Below are positions 45,201 to 53,194 of a stretch of 64,000 nt of DNA, piece after piece. Below the pieces are notes generated by a model, which did not search any database, was not told the origin of the DNA, and worked only from the letters and a program-made list of their open reading frames with translations. The translations under genes were made by a program, and so were the position numbers. The stretch's first letter is position 1. Each line of letters opens with the position of its first letter. The stretch lies in contig CALVAK010000011.1 of NCBI GenBank assembly GCA_944325525.1, positions 1 to 64,000 of the forward strand, written 5' to 3'. This stretch comes from Candidatus Gastranaerophilales bacterium. Lineage in GTDB: Bacteria; Cyanobacteriota; Vampirovibrionia; Gastranaerophilales; Gastranaerophilaceae.

Positions 45201-45604
45201 TTAACATATTTTTCTATCGAAGTAGAAAAATCTTTATATAAAGTAGTATTAATTATGGGTCTTTCTAAAACTGCATCTTTTATTATGATTTTTTTAAATA
45301 ATAAAGGCAGAAGCTTAATACTTAAATCAGCTTCTTTTAGTTTTAAAAATATTTCGTTATCCGGATACAATATAATTGTATGATAAAGATGTACATTAAG
45401 ATTAGGTGTTAAAGAACGTTTTAAGGTAATATCTTCAACAGAAACTTTAAATCCGGTTTGTTTTTCTGTTTCATCAAAAATATTTTGTTTAAAATCATTT
45501 AAATTTATAAATAAAGGCAAAGAATACAAAACAGCATAATAAATAATAATGCAGAATGCCGCACCAGAAAGAAAACAAAGAAATATTTTTTTACACTTAC
45601 TCAT
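42209..45604 (-). CDS. AsmA/YhdP-like large envelope protein
   Basis: 1131 aa. One N-terminal membrane helix (about 8-28) is followed by a very long periplasmic beta-rich region made of repeated short strands of the AsmA type (GKLIVNSDNSVNGNLNLSDFSLKLDN; GTADADFNISSDFKKLKSNGNIRITDAE), and a C-terminal AsmA-like part (LKSLSGEVVFNATNGRMGTLGKFEYYLYAQNLLYHG; DGYLITDEIKTIGPNMSLYIKGRHN) seen in YhdP/AsmA_2 proteins. These are thought to bridge inner and outer membrane for phospholipid movement. It begins 3 nt after atpG, so it belongs to the ATP synthase message. Which AsmA-clan member it is cannot be settled. Confidence 0.78.
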   Translation of the reverse strand: MSKCKKIFLCFLSGAAFCIIIYYAVLYSLPLFINLNDFKQNIFDETEKQTGFKVSVEDITLKRSLTPNLNVHLYHTIILYPDNEIFLKLKEADLSIKLLPLLFKKIIIKDAVLERPIINTTLYKDFSTSIEKYVNITDKINTRGFYFNGIASDTVCNNYKIKIKDETTDKLFYFEGDKLLIKDVHTKDKLHLIFDGTLFENGKKYINYDIDILAYLNNVKKQFTFSPFKPIIEYDVKGSVYGKLIVNSDNSVNGNLNLSDFSLKLDNTILTDNNAKLILKNGEIGVSAELHTSKNDIANITGKIGYAKKKFIDITTKADNVKIEKLFKIVDVVSESLNIPNKYKDIKIKGTADADFNISSDFKKLKSNGNIRITDAEIIHKDFPYKINRINSRINLSNNKIILENAAAYINSTPIKVEGNIAQDVDIDIKAYSNDLDLKTVASLFLKKDTLPVDISGGKLSFISYIKGKPDKSLNCNTDINIKNLSFFKKSLNNKTIIDNVSLKIKNISDKYNGDILISNLKTSVNKKNISAKEIKMSFDDKKITIPLNKINLVSSSVTISGIISNYQKQPEGQINYTGNINAQDIADVLSFYIKEPYKAEGVIKTSGNVNIKKDNTFDIVLQMYADKDNYLSYLVIKELLNKPSVLKLNANIKNEVIDISELSLYQNAGKEINPQLKITGEIINGKELFFNNLRILIPESLSARLNFFGGEEISLKGDVFLNNTLKNLKLNGIFNIHKLNIKRLLTSIKNAEVKFTDNNIRITAPEIEINNSKINIIADLKPVINNNIFTISDMQLNSVNLDLNTFFEMIKNEMNPFSSSQVVIEKGTATINSFNILDLKSNDISADFSLKNNILEMTNITAKAYNGIVYGNIKYDINHAMLGIDMSGKELDIKESLYDLCKIKDNLAGKSDFTAKVNLITGEYKQVLKSLSGEVVFNATNGRMGTLGKFEYYLYAQNLLYHGILNATLNRIADTIAPENTAKFKQSMGKLILKDGYLITDEIKTIGPNMSLYIKGRHNLLTNMVNIDIYGRISDEIKSKLGSFGDVSLSELINGQIGKKHNNIQKVPQKIITEIPELYKYSEEKTNTFKVNIYGDMNSLSSINSFVWIISDENSNHDKLPEFTEIIPEL

Positions 45605-45607
45605 AGA

Positions 45608-46528
45608 TTATTTATTAACTGCGGCACTGCCGCTTACTATTTCCGTCAACTCTTGAGTTATCATTGCCTGTCTTGCTTTATTATAGTCGATAGTAAGTTT
45701 TTCTATCATTTCTTCAGCATTATTGCAGGCAGCTGACATTGCTGTCATTCTTGAAGCCAGTTCACTTGCAACAGATTCCAGCATTGCCTGGAAAATTATA
45801 CTTGATATAAACAACGGTACAATTTCTGATAAAACATATGGCAAACCGGGTTCTATTTCCATATCTGAAAAATCTTCCTTTGTATAATCAAAATTAACTT
45901 CATCCAAAGGAAGAATGTCCCATTTTTCTACAGAATATGACATCATATTTCTAAAACGTGTCGTAATTATTTCCATTGAATCTATATCACCGTTAATGAA
46001 AGAACGAGCCATATCAGAAGCAACCAATCTGGCTTGAGAAGAAGTAGGAACTTCACTAAAAGCCAAATACGTCTGTGTTATTTTAAACCCGTATACATCA
46101 GCCGTTCTTTTTAAAACATTATATCCTTTTTGTCCTATTATAAAAAGCTCACAGCCAATACCTTTCTCTTTATATTCCTGAATTACTTTAAGTGTATATC
46201 TCGCTATATTTGCATTAAAAGCACCGGATAATCCCTTATTTGAAGATATAATAAGCAGCCCGACATTCTTTATTGGTCTTTCTTTTAATAAAACCGGATA
46301 ATTATTTAACGGCTCTTTAAAATCAATTTCTTTAGACTCTATTTCACAAACCGAATGCAGCAATCTGTAAAACATTTTTTCAAGTTCAAAAGTAAACGGT
46401 CTTGAAGCTTTTACCCTATTTTCAAATTTTTTTACTTTGGCAGAAGCAACCATTTTCATCGCTCTTGTTATTTTTTGAGTACTTTTTATTGAATTTATTC
46501 TGGTTCTTATTTTTTTTAAATTAGCCAT
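45608..46528 (-). CDS. atpG: ATP synthase F1 subunit gamma
   Basis: 306 aa. The central rotor shaft. The N-terminus has IRTRINSIKSTQKITRAMKMVASAKVKK and the C-terminus ASRMTAMSAACNNAEEMIEKLTIDYNKARQAMITQELTEIVSGSAAV, both highly conserved. It follows atpA by 12 nt. The cyanobacterial/plastid regulatory insertion with its Cys pair is not evident, so thiol control is not expected. Confidence 0.96.
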   Translation of the reverse strand: MANLKKIRTRINSIKSTQKITRAMKMVASAKVKKFENRVKASRPFTFELEKMFYRLLHSVCEIESKEIDFKEPLNNYPVLLKERPIKNVGLLIISSNKGLSGAFNANIARYTLKVIQEYKEKGIGCELFIIGQKGYNVLKRTADVYGFKITQTYLAFSEVPTSSQARLVASDMARSFINGDIDSMEIITTRFRNMMSYSVEKWDILPLDEVNFDYTKEDFSDMEIEPGLPYVLSEIVPLFISSIIFQAMLESVASELASRMTAMSAACNNAEEMIEKLTIDYNKARQAMITQELTEIVSGSAAVNK

Positions 46529-46540
46529 TTTTTAACCTGT

Positions 46541-48058
46541 TTATTTAAAGAAATTTGTTTTGTATTCGTTAATTTTACTTTTAAGACTGTTCATATCCTC
46601 ATCCGAAAGCTTATCACCTTCATTAAGCCTTTGCGATAATTCTTTCATATTAGCATCAAAGAAATCAAACCAGCCTTCTTTAAAATCTCTGATTTTACTG
46701 TTTTCGATATCATCAAGCAATCCTTCATTAGCGGCAAATAATATACTTACTTGCTCTGCAACACTTAAAGGAGAATATTGCGGCTGTTTTAATATTTCAG
46801 TTAACTTTTGTCCACGGGTAAGCTGATCTTTTGTAGCTTTATCAAGATCACTTGCAAATTGAGCAAAAGCTTCCAGTTCTCTAAACTGTGCCAAATCAAG
46901 TCTTAATTTCCCTGCAACTTGCTTAATACCTTTTGTCTGAGCTGCACCGCCTACACGTGATACTGAAATACCAGCATTTATTGCCGGACGTACACCTGAA
47001 TTGAACAAATTGGACTCAAGGAAAATTTGTCCGTCAGTAATTGAAATAACATTTGTTGGAATATATGCTGAAATATCACCTGCTTGTGTTTCAATAATCG
47101 GAAGAGCCGTAATACTGCCTCCACCCAATTCGTCATTCAATTTACAAGCTCTTTCCAGTAATCTTGAATGCAAATAAAATACATCACCAGGATATGCTTC
47201 ACGCCCAGAAGGTCTTTTTAAAAGAAGACTCATTGCACGATATGCCTGTGCATGTTTTGAAAGGTCATCATATATTATTAATACAGATTTTCCCTGTTCC
47301 ATAAATTCTTCTGCTATAGCACATCCTGAAAAAGGAGCAATATACTGCATCGGAGCAGATTCATTCGCCGGTGCAGATACAATAATTGTATAATCCATTG
47401 CCCCGTAATTTTCTAAAGTCTTTGCTAAAACAGCTACAGTTGATGTTTTTTGTCCGATAGCAACATAAATGCAAATAACATCTTTTCCTTTCTGATTAAT
47501 AATAGTATCTATTGCTATAGCTGTTTTCCCTGTCTGACGGTCACCAATAATAAGCTCCCTTTGACCTCTTCCTATTGGAGTTAATGCATCAATAGCTGTT
47601 AACCCGGTTTGAAGCGGTTCACATACAGATTTTCTTGTTACAATACCCGGGGCAACTCTTTCTATTGCTCTTGTTTTTTCATAATGAATATCACCATTTC
47701 CATCTATCGGAACACCTGTAGGATCAATAATTCTACCAAGAAGTCCATCCCCTACAGGCACAGAAGCAATTCTTCCCGTTGTTTTTACAGTCATTCCTTC
47801 TTTTATGTGCGTATAGTCACCTAATATTACGACACCTACATTATCTTCCTCAAGATTTAAAACAATTCCCAGTGTACCTTTTCCGTCTTCAAATTCAACC
47901 AGTTCTGAGGCCATTGCATCCGATAAACCATATATCCTAGATATACCGTCTGCAACTTCTAACACTGTTCCTACATTATTTACTTCTAATTTTGATTCAT
48001 AATTTTGAAGTTTCTCTTTAATTATCGAAGTAATTTCATCCGGATTAATAACTGCCAT
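46541..48058 (-). CDS. atpA: ATP synthase F1 subunit alpha
   Basis: 505 aa. Walker [16 protein letters not shown], the [11 protein letters not shown] segment near the C-terminal part and the family length are all present. It is the non-catalytic nucleotide-binding subunit of the F1 hexamer. It overlaps the end of atpH by 14 nt. The beta gene, expected to be separate if the cyanobacterial arrangement holds, is not in the window. Confidence 0.98.
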   Translation of the reverse strand: MAVINPDEITSIIKEKLQNYESKLEVNNVGTVLEVADGISRIYGLSDAMASELVEFEDGKGTLGIVLNLEEDNVGVVILGDYTHIKEGMTVKTTGRIASVPVGDGLLGRIIDPTGVPIDGNGDIHYEKTRAIERVAPGIVTRKSVCEPLQTGLTAIDALTPIGRGQRELIIGDRQTGKTAIAIDTIINQKGKDVICIYVAIGQKTSTVAVLAKTLENYGAMDYTIIVSAPANESAPMQYIAPFSGCAIAEEFMEQGKSVLIIYDDLSKHAQAYRAMSLLLKRPSGREAYPGDVFYLHSRLLERACKLNDELGGGSITALPIIETQAGDISAYIPTNVISITDGQIFLESNLFNSGVRPAINAGISVSRVGGAAQTKGIKQVAGKLRLDLAQFRELEAFAQFASDLDKATKDQLTRGQKLTEILKQPQYSPLSVAEQVSILFAANEGLLDDIENSKIRDFKEGWFDFFDANMKELSQRLNEGDKLSDEDMNSLKSKINEYKTNFFK

Positions 48059-48617
48059 ATTTGTTTCCTTTTGTTAATTGTTTTCTCATGTTATCAAATT
48101 TCGTTTTTAAACTGCAATCTATAGTTTTATCATCAATTTCTATAATCAATCCACCTATTATTTCTTCATTTATGCAATACTGCGGAATTACCTTTTTTGA
48201 TAGTTTGTTTTCTAATTTTTTTATAATCTTATTTTTTTGTTCTTCATTCAGTTCTACTGCAGAAATAATATATGGTTTTACTATATTATTTATTTTATTG
48301 TACAAATTTGAAAATTGATTCAATATTTCGGATAATATATCTAATCTTCTATTATCAGCAAGTACAAAAAGTAATTCTAAAGTGATTTTATCAATATGAA
48401 TAGAAAATAGCTTATTAATTATATCTTTTTTATCTGAATCTTTTACAATCGGATTTTTTAAAATATCAGCCAACTGTCCGTTTGAAATTACAGTTTCTAC
48501 AACAAAAATCAAATCATTATAAACTTTATCGCTGCAACCTGATTCTATTGCACTTTCTAAGAGAGCATTAGCATATTTTTTTGCAATTTTTATATTTTTT
48601 ACATCACTAATTATCAT
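48045..48617 (-). CDS. atpH: ATP synthase F1 subunit delta
   Basis: 190 aa. The N-terminal helical domain ([15 protein letters not shown]) and the later [23 protein letters not shown] with [27 protein letters not shown] match the delta/OSCP family. It joins F1 to the peripheral stalk. It overlaps atpF by 4 nt. Confidence 0.93.
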   Translation of the reverse strand: MIISDVKNIKIAKKYANALLESAIESGCSDKVYNDLIFVVETVISNGQLADILKNPIVKDSDKKDIINKLFSIHIDKITLELLFVLADNRRLDILSEILNQFSNLYNKINNIVKPYIISAVELNEEQKNKIIKKLENKLSKKVIPQYCINEEIIGGLIIEIDDKTIDCSLKTKFDNMRKQLTKGNKYGSY

Positions 48618-49114
48618 AACTCAATCCTGTCAATTTCTTCAATTGCTTCATCAATATACTTATTATGAAGTTCTGCATTATTCTTTAGCTGATTCTCCGC
48701 ATTCTCTTTAGCCAGAACAACAGAAGCATCTGATAAAGCATTTGTTAATTTTGATTTAAATTTTCTTAACTCAAGATTCATAATTCTGTTAGCATTATTA
48801 TCAATATCAGACATTTTATCTTTAATTTCCGATTCAATTTTCTTTTCCAAACTCTCAACACTATTTTTAGTACTGTTTTTTATAGCTTCAAGTTCTTCAG
48901 GTAAAAGTTCAACCTTCTTTTTTACTTTCTCAAACTCTTTTTCAGCAAGTTCTTTTTCGCTCGATGATACTTCGACATAAGACCTTATTTCATTACATAA
49001 ATCTTCAGCTTTTTTCTTTATATTAAGCTTAAATAATATAAAACAAATAACTATTAAAACTATTATGAAATTTAAAGTATTTGATTTTATTATCAACTGC
49101 CATATATCAGACAT
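48614..49114 (-). CDS. atpF: ATP synthase Fo subunit b
   Basis: 166 aa. An N-terminal membrane helix (LNFIIVLIVICFILFKL) and a long charged coiled coil. It pairs with the b' protein encoded 1 nt upstream, making a heterodimeric stator as in cyanobacteria and plastids. Confidence 0.9.
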   Translation of the reverse strand: MSDIWQLIIKSNTLNFIIVLIVICFILFKLNIKKKAEDLCNEIRSYVEVSSSEKELAEKEFEKVKKKVELLPEELEAIKNSTKNSVESLEKKIESEIKDKMSDIDNNANRIMNLELRKFKSKLTNALSDASVVLAKENAENQLKNNAELHNKYIDEAIEEIDRIEL

Positions 49115-49115
49115 A

Positions 49116-49580
49116 TTAACCCTGCTCTTTTATTTGTGTTTTATTAATACTATTCGTAGAAATATACTCTCCCAATATTTTTTTCGAAATATTTTTTGCT
49201 ATATCTACTACATTATCTTTTAACACTTCTTTAGTTTCTATTACCGAGTTTTTTAGCCCGTCACGTTCTTGAGAAATATTGTTGAAAACTGTTTCTTTAT
49301 ATTCGGCAATTTTCTTAGAACGTTTGCTCTTTAACTTTTGAGATTGTTCGGAAATAATTTTTCTTGCTTCATCCCTTGACTTTTCAAGTTCTGTATTCCT
49401 GTATTCATCCTGTTTTTGTGTATCTTCTCTTGTCTGTTTTGCCGAATTATAGTTTTGTTCAACAAATGTTTGTCTGCTTTGCATTATTTTTAATATAGGT
49501 GCATAAAAGACCTTGTTCATAATTAAAACAAACAAAATAAAACTTATAACAGCTATCAAAAAAGTTGCATCGAATTCCAT
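49116..49580 (-). CDS. atpF': ATP synthase Fo subunit b'
   Basis: 154 aa. An N-terminal membrane helix (ATFLIAVISFILFVLIMNKVFYAPI) is followed by a coiled coil (RQTFVEQNYNSAKQTREDTQKQ). It is clearly different in sequence from the b subunit next to it. The KVFYAPILKIMQSR segment is typical of b/b'. Two distinct stalk genes in the order c-b'-b-delta-alpha-gamma are the strongest sign here of a cyanobacterial-type ATP synthase. Confidence 0.9.
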   Translation of the reverse strand: MEFDATFLIAVISFILFVLIMNKVFYAPILKIMQSRQTFVEQNYNSAKQTREDTQKQDEYRNTELEKSRDEARKIISEQSQKLKSKRSKKIAEYKETVFNNISQERDGLKNSVIETKEVLKDNVVDIAKNISKKILGEYISTNSINKTQIKEQG

Positions 49581-49669
49581 TTAAATCCTCTTTTATCATA
49601 TAATGAAATTTAGCTTCATTTTAAGATTTTTTAGACACACTCAAACTGACTAAATTTGATACGGACTTT

Positions 49670-49912
49670 TTAAAACATTCCCAGTAATTTGAATGAAACA
49701 ACAAGTGCATACAGTGCACAAGCTTCAGCCAAAGCTGCACCTACAAGGAAGTTTATAAAAGCTTTACCTGCAATTTCTGGCTGTCTTGAAATTGCTTCCA
49801 ACAACCCTTTTAAGCCGATACCAATACCAAGACCGACACCCAATGAAGCAAGACCTATACCAAGTCCTGCACCTAATTGTGCTAAATCTGAAATTGTTTT
49901 AATTTCTTCCAT
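49670..49912 (-). CDS. atpE: ATP synthase Fo subunit c
   Basis: 80 aa hairpin of two helices. The loop has the invariant RQPE (43-46), and the ion-carrying carboxylate is E63 in LAEACALYALVV. The extra Na+ ligands known from Na+-type rings (Gln 33 residues before the Glu, and Ser directly after it) are replaced by I30 and A64, so proton coupling is expected. GGAGA precedes the ATG. The gap to atpF' (about 90 nt) is the widest in the cluster. Confidence 0.96.
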   Translation of the reverse strand: MEEIKTISDLAQLGAGLGIGLASLGVGLGIGIGLKGLLEAISRQPEIAGKAFINFLVGAALAEACALYALVVSFKLLGMF

Positions 49913-49928
49913 TTTTATCTCCTTTTAC

Positions 49929-50603
49929 TTAGTGTTCATTTGATACCGATGTTGAAATATACGCAATAGACAACATCATAAATACAAAAGCTTGAATAAA
50001 TGCAACAAATATTTCAAAAAACATAGCCGGCAGAGGAAGCCCTATAGCAAAAATTCCGAGCAATGCTCCAACGAGTATTTCTCCGGCAAATATATTTGCA
50101 AAAAGCCTCAATGACAAGCTTAATGGTCTTGTTACCATCTCCAGCAGGTCTACTAACGTTGTTATTATTCCTGCAAAAGAGAATCCGTGCCATATCGCAT
50201 GTATTCCTTTTGTTCTAAAACCCTGATATAAATAATAAACCAGCACAATAACAGCCATTGCTGCTGTCATATTAATATCGTTTGTAGGAGAAGCAAACTC
50301 TCCCTGTTTTAAATGTATAAGTCTTAACGGTAATTGTCCCATTAAATTAGCAAACAATATAAACAAAAATAATGAACCGACAAGAGGTATATGTTTTTCA
50401 CCCTTTTCTATATCGGAAACACTATTTATAAAAAACTTCATTATACTTTCGCCGACTGCCTGCATCTTTCCAGGAATTATATCAAGCCTGCGTGTTAATA
50501 AAAAGGCACAAACTATAACAAATGACATTGCTGTCCACATTGTTATTAAAGTATCCCAGTGTACATGTAAATTTCCTATATACCCTACCCAATGTCCGCT
50601 CAT
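49929..50603 (-). CDS. atpB: ATP synthase Fo subunit a
   Basis: 224 aa, five to six membrane helices. The channel helix with the essential Arg is PLSLSLRLFANIFAGEIL, and the last helix has FVAFIQAFVFMMLSIAYIS. It starts the ATP synthase genes; no atpI is seen. nadA ends 50 nt upstream on the same strand, so the two may be co-transcribed. Confidence 0.96.
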   Translation of the reverse strand: MSGHWVGYIGNLHVHWDTLITMWTAMSFVIVCAFLLTRRLDIIPGKMQAVGESIMKFFINSVSDIEKGEKHIPLVGSLFLFILFANLMGQLPLRLIHLKQGEFASPTNDINMTAAMAVIVLVYYLYQGFRTKGIHAIWHGFSFAGIITTLVDLLEMVTRPLSLSLRLFANIFAGEILVGALLGIFAIGLPLPAMFFEIFVAFIQAFVFMMLSIAYISTSVSNEH

Positions 50604-50653
50604 TTTTCTACCTTAATTTTGCATTTATTATAGCACAAATATTTTGTATTTAA

Positions 50654-51565
50654 CTATATGTTTATCATTTTTTCTATAGGTCTTAATGCTGATTTAATTA
50701 AATTATCCGAAACCTTTATTTCGTATGTTTCATTCAAAAGACTGTTATATATATCATTTAAACTTATTTTTTTCATATCGTCACAAACTGCTTTAGGCGA
50801 AACATGAATGAATTTTTTATCGGGATAATCTCTTCTAAGCCTTTGAACAACACCGACTTCTGTCACTATAATGAATTCCTTTTCGTTCGAATTACTTACG
50901 TATTTCATAATTCCGGTTGTTGAGCCTACATAATCTGAAATATGAACTACATCCTCCCTGCATTCAGGATGGGTTAAAACTAAAGCAGAAGGATATCTTT
51001 CTTTTTGTACTTTTATGTCATTAACCGTTAGCAAATTATGCACAGGACAATAACCATCATAACATACAATTTCTTTGTCTGAGATTTTAGAAGATACATA
51101 TTTGCCAAGGTTTTTATCCGGAACAAATAAAACTTTATCAGAATTTAAAGACCTTACTACATCCAATGCATTAGCACTTGTGCAGCATATATCGCTCAGT
51201 GCTTTCACTGCTGCAGTAGAATTAACATAACACACGACAGGAACATCAGGGTATTTACTCTTAAATTCTAATAATTTTTCCGTATTAATCATATCTGCCA
51301 TCATACAGCCGGCATCTTTTTGGGGAATATAAACTTTTTTCTGAGGAGAAAGAATTTTTGCAGTTTCTGCCATAAAATACACACCGGCAAAAATTATAAC
51401 ATCAGCATTTGTTTTTGCAGCTTCCCGGCTTAAATATAATGAATCACCGACAAAATCTGCAACTTCATCTATTTCTATATTTTGATAACAGTGTGCCAAA
51501 ACTATTGCATTTTTTGATTTTTTTAAGTCTTTAATTTTTTGAATTAATGATTTTTTTTCATCCAT
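50654..51565 (-). CDS. nadA: Quinolinate synthase NadA
   Basis: 303 aa. Joins iminoaspartate and dihydroxyacetone phosphate to quinolinate for NAD synthesis, with a 4Fe-4S cluster. AHCYQNIEIDEVADFVGDSLYLS, FAGVYFMAETAKILSP, CYVNSTAAVKALSDICCTSANA and THPECREDVVHISDYVGSTTGI carry the conserved Cys ligands and substrate residues. nadB and nadC are not nearby. It lies upstream of atpB. Confidence 0.95.
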   Translation of the reverse strand: MDEKKSLIQKIKDLKKSKNAIVLAHCYQNIEIDEVADFVGDSLYLSREAAKTNADVIIFAGVYFMAETAKILSPQKKVYIPQKDAGCMMADMINTEKLLEFKSKYPDVPVVCYVNSTAAVKALSDICCTSANALDVVRSLNSDKVLFVPDKNLGKYVSSKISDKEIVCYDGYCPVHNLLTVNDIKVQKERYPSALVLTHPECREDVVHISDYVGSTTGIMKYVSNSNEKEFIIVTEVGVVQRLRRDYPDKKFIHVSPKAVCDDMKKISLNDIYNSLLNETYEIKVSDNLIKSALRPIEKMINI

Positions 51566-51621
51566 TTAGACTATCCTGTGTAAATATTGTTTACTTTGTT
51601 ATACACTAAAAACGAAAATTA

Positions 51622-51630
51622 TGCTATAAT
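51622..51630 (+). promoter_or_regulatory. Extended -10 promoter upstream of the 140-aa gene and hydE
   Basis: TGCTATAAT is a perfect extended -10, and no convincing -35 lies 17 bp before it. The leader would be about 98 nt before the ATG at 51735. Confidence 0.6.
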
Positions 51631-51686
51631 AATTTACCACACTTACAAAAATCTCTTTTGGACTATTAATAATAAACAAGAGAAGC

Positions 51687-51708
51687 AGCAAATAAGAAAT
51701 TATTTGCT
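51687..51708 (+). promoter_or_regulatory. Leader hairpin with GAAA tetraloop
   Basis: AGCAAATAA (51687-51695) pairs perfectly with TTATTTGCT (51700-51708) around GAAA, a stable GNRA loop. It lies 16 nt before the AAGGAG ribosome binding site of the 140-aa gene. No T run follows, so it is a leader structure and not a terminator. Confidence 0.5.
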
Positions 51709-51734
51709 ATTAAGCATCAAAAAGGAGAATTAAA

Positions 51735-52157
51735 ATGATTACAGCGGTTAGATACGGCAATATACCTGAATATAATAGTTATAAACGAATACAATATAAA
51801 AATCCTCAAAAACAAAACACAACACAACCCCAACAAAGCCAAAATATATTGAAAGGACTTGCTGCAGCTGCAATATTAGGTATTGCTGCAACTGGGCTAT
51901 ATGCATATAAAAAACAAATTAATATCAAAAATATCCGCAATATCAAATATATGGGGCAAACTCTTGCAAATGAAGCAGTATATAGTTCAGGAACAAGAAA
52001 TAAAAATGCCCTTGATTTATATAAACAAGGAATTGCAGATAAAAAAGCTGCCGTTTTAAGATACAAATTAAATAACGGTTTCTTTATCGGAAAATCTCTC
52101 AAAGAAAAACATTATATAAGAAATAATTTAAAAAATTTAGAACAACTTAGTATATAA
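51735..52157 (+). CDS. Small hypothetical protein upstream of hydE
   Basis: 140 aa. A polar, Gln/Asn-rich N-terminus (5-37) is followed by one hydrophobic segment (ILKGLAAAAILGIAATGLYAY, about 38-58) and a basic C-terminal half. There is no signal peptide and no recognised family. AAGGAG lies 8 nt before the ATG. Only 2 nt separate its stop from hydE, so they share a message and translation is probably coupled, but a role in hydrogenase assembly is only a guess. Confidence 0.65.
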   Translation: MITAVRYGNIPEYNSYKRIQYKNPQKQNTTQPQQSQNILKGLAAAAILGIAATGLYAYKKQINIKNIRNIKYMGQTLANEAVYSSGTRNKNALDLYKQGIADKKAAVLRYKLNNGFFIGKSLKEKHYIRNNLKNLEQLSI

Positions 52158-52159
52158 AA

Positions 52160-53164
52160 ATGATTCAAAGTATTTTAGAAAAAGCTTATTTTACAAATTC
52201 TTTAACAAAAAATGAAATTATTGAATTACTTTTGAACAAAAATGATAAAAGCCTTTATACATATGCTGATAAAATATGCAAAAAGTATAAAGGCAATTTT
52301 ATACATTTAAGGGGATTAATTGAGTTTACAAATGTATGTAAAAATGACTGCTTATATTGCGGAATAAGGTGCAGCAACAAAAAAGTTCAAAGGTATAGAT
52401 TAACTAATTCTCAAATTATAGACTGCATTAAAACAGGGTTAAAAAACGGCTACAAAACAGTTGTTCTGCAAGGCGGTGAAGATTCCTTCTTTGACTGCGA
52501 AAAAATAATTAAAATAATAAAACAAATAAAGCAATATGACATCGCTTTAACTCTCAGTATAGGAGAAAGAACCTATGATGAATACAAACTTTTTAAAGAA
52601 GCCGGAGCTGACAGATATTTAATAAGGATTGAAACAACTGACAAAAATTTATATTATAAGATGCACCCGAATATGAGTTATGATAACAGAAAAAACTGCA
52701 TATATAATTTAAAATCACTCGGGTATGAAACAGGTACAGGCTGCATTGTCGGGCTTGCCGGTCAAACAATTGAATCTCTTGCTCAAGATATTTTATTTTT
52801 TAAAGAAGTTAACGCCGATATGATAGGAATAGGTCCTTTTATTCCTCACCCTGAAACACCGCTTGCGAATGAAAGCAATGATAATTTTGATTTAGCTTTA
52901 AGAGTTATGGCTGTTACAAGGCTTCTCCTCCCTGATATCAATATCCCTGCAACAACCGCAATGGAAACATTAAGACCTGATGGAAGAATAATTGCACTAA
53001 AGTCAGGAGCTAACGTTATTATGGATAATATTACTCTTGCTGAATTTAAAAATAAATATGAAATTTATCCGGACAAAAAATCTTCTAATAGAACAAAAGA
53101 AACCCTACAAAAAATAGGATTATTTCCTTCCTCAACAAAAGGATTCAGAAGCGATAATCATTAA
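52160..53164 (+). CDS. hydE: [FeFe]-hydrogenase maturase HydE (radical SAM)
   Basis: 334 aa. FTNVCKNDCLYCGIRCSNKKVQRYRL holds the cluster C60-x3-C64-x2-C67 in the typical HydE setting; VLQGGEDSFFD, SIGERTYDEYKLFKEAGADRYLIRIETTD and GCIVGLAGQTIESLAQDI follow as in HydE and its biotin-synthase-like relatives. HydE helps build the dithiomethylamine bridge of the H-cluster. HydG is 10 kb downstream; HydF and the hydrogenase itself are outside the window. PylB-like relatives are the main alternative, but hydG in the same window supports HydE. Confidence 0.92.
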   Translation: MIQSILEKAYFTNSLTKNEIIELLLNKNDKSLYTYADKICKKYKGNFIHLRGLIEFTNVCKNDCLYCGIRCSNKKVQRYRLTNSQIIDCIKTGLKNGYKTVVLQGGEDSFFDCEKIIKIIKQIKQYDIALTLSIGERTYDEYKLFKEAGADRYLIRIETTDKNLYYKMHPNMSYDNRKNCIYNLKSLGYETGTGCIVGLAGQTIESLAQDILFFKEVNADMIGIGPFIPHPETPLANESNDNFDLALRVMAVTRLLLPDINIPATTAMETLRPDGRIIALKSGANVIMDNITLAEFKNKYEIYPDKKSSNRTKETLQKIGLFPSSTKGFRSDNH

Positions 53165-53194
53165 ATTTAAATTATTTTTATTTCATGGCATAAT

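Noticed and set aside
49670..49912. Na+-type ATP synthase c subunit
   Set aside because: The Gln and Ser Na+ ligands are replaced by I30 and A64.
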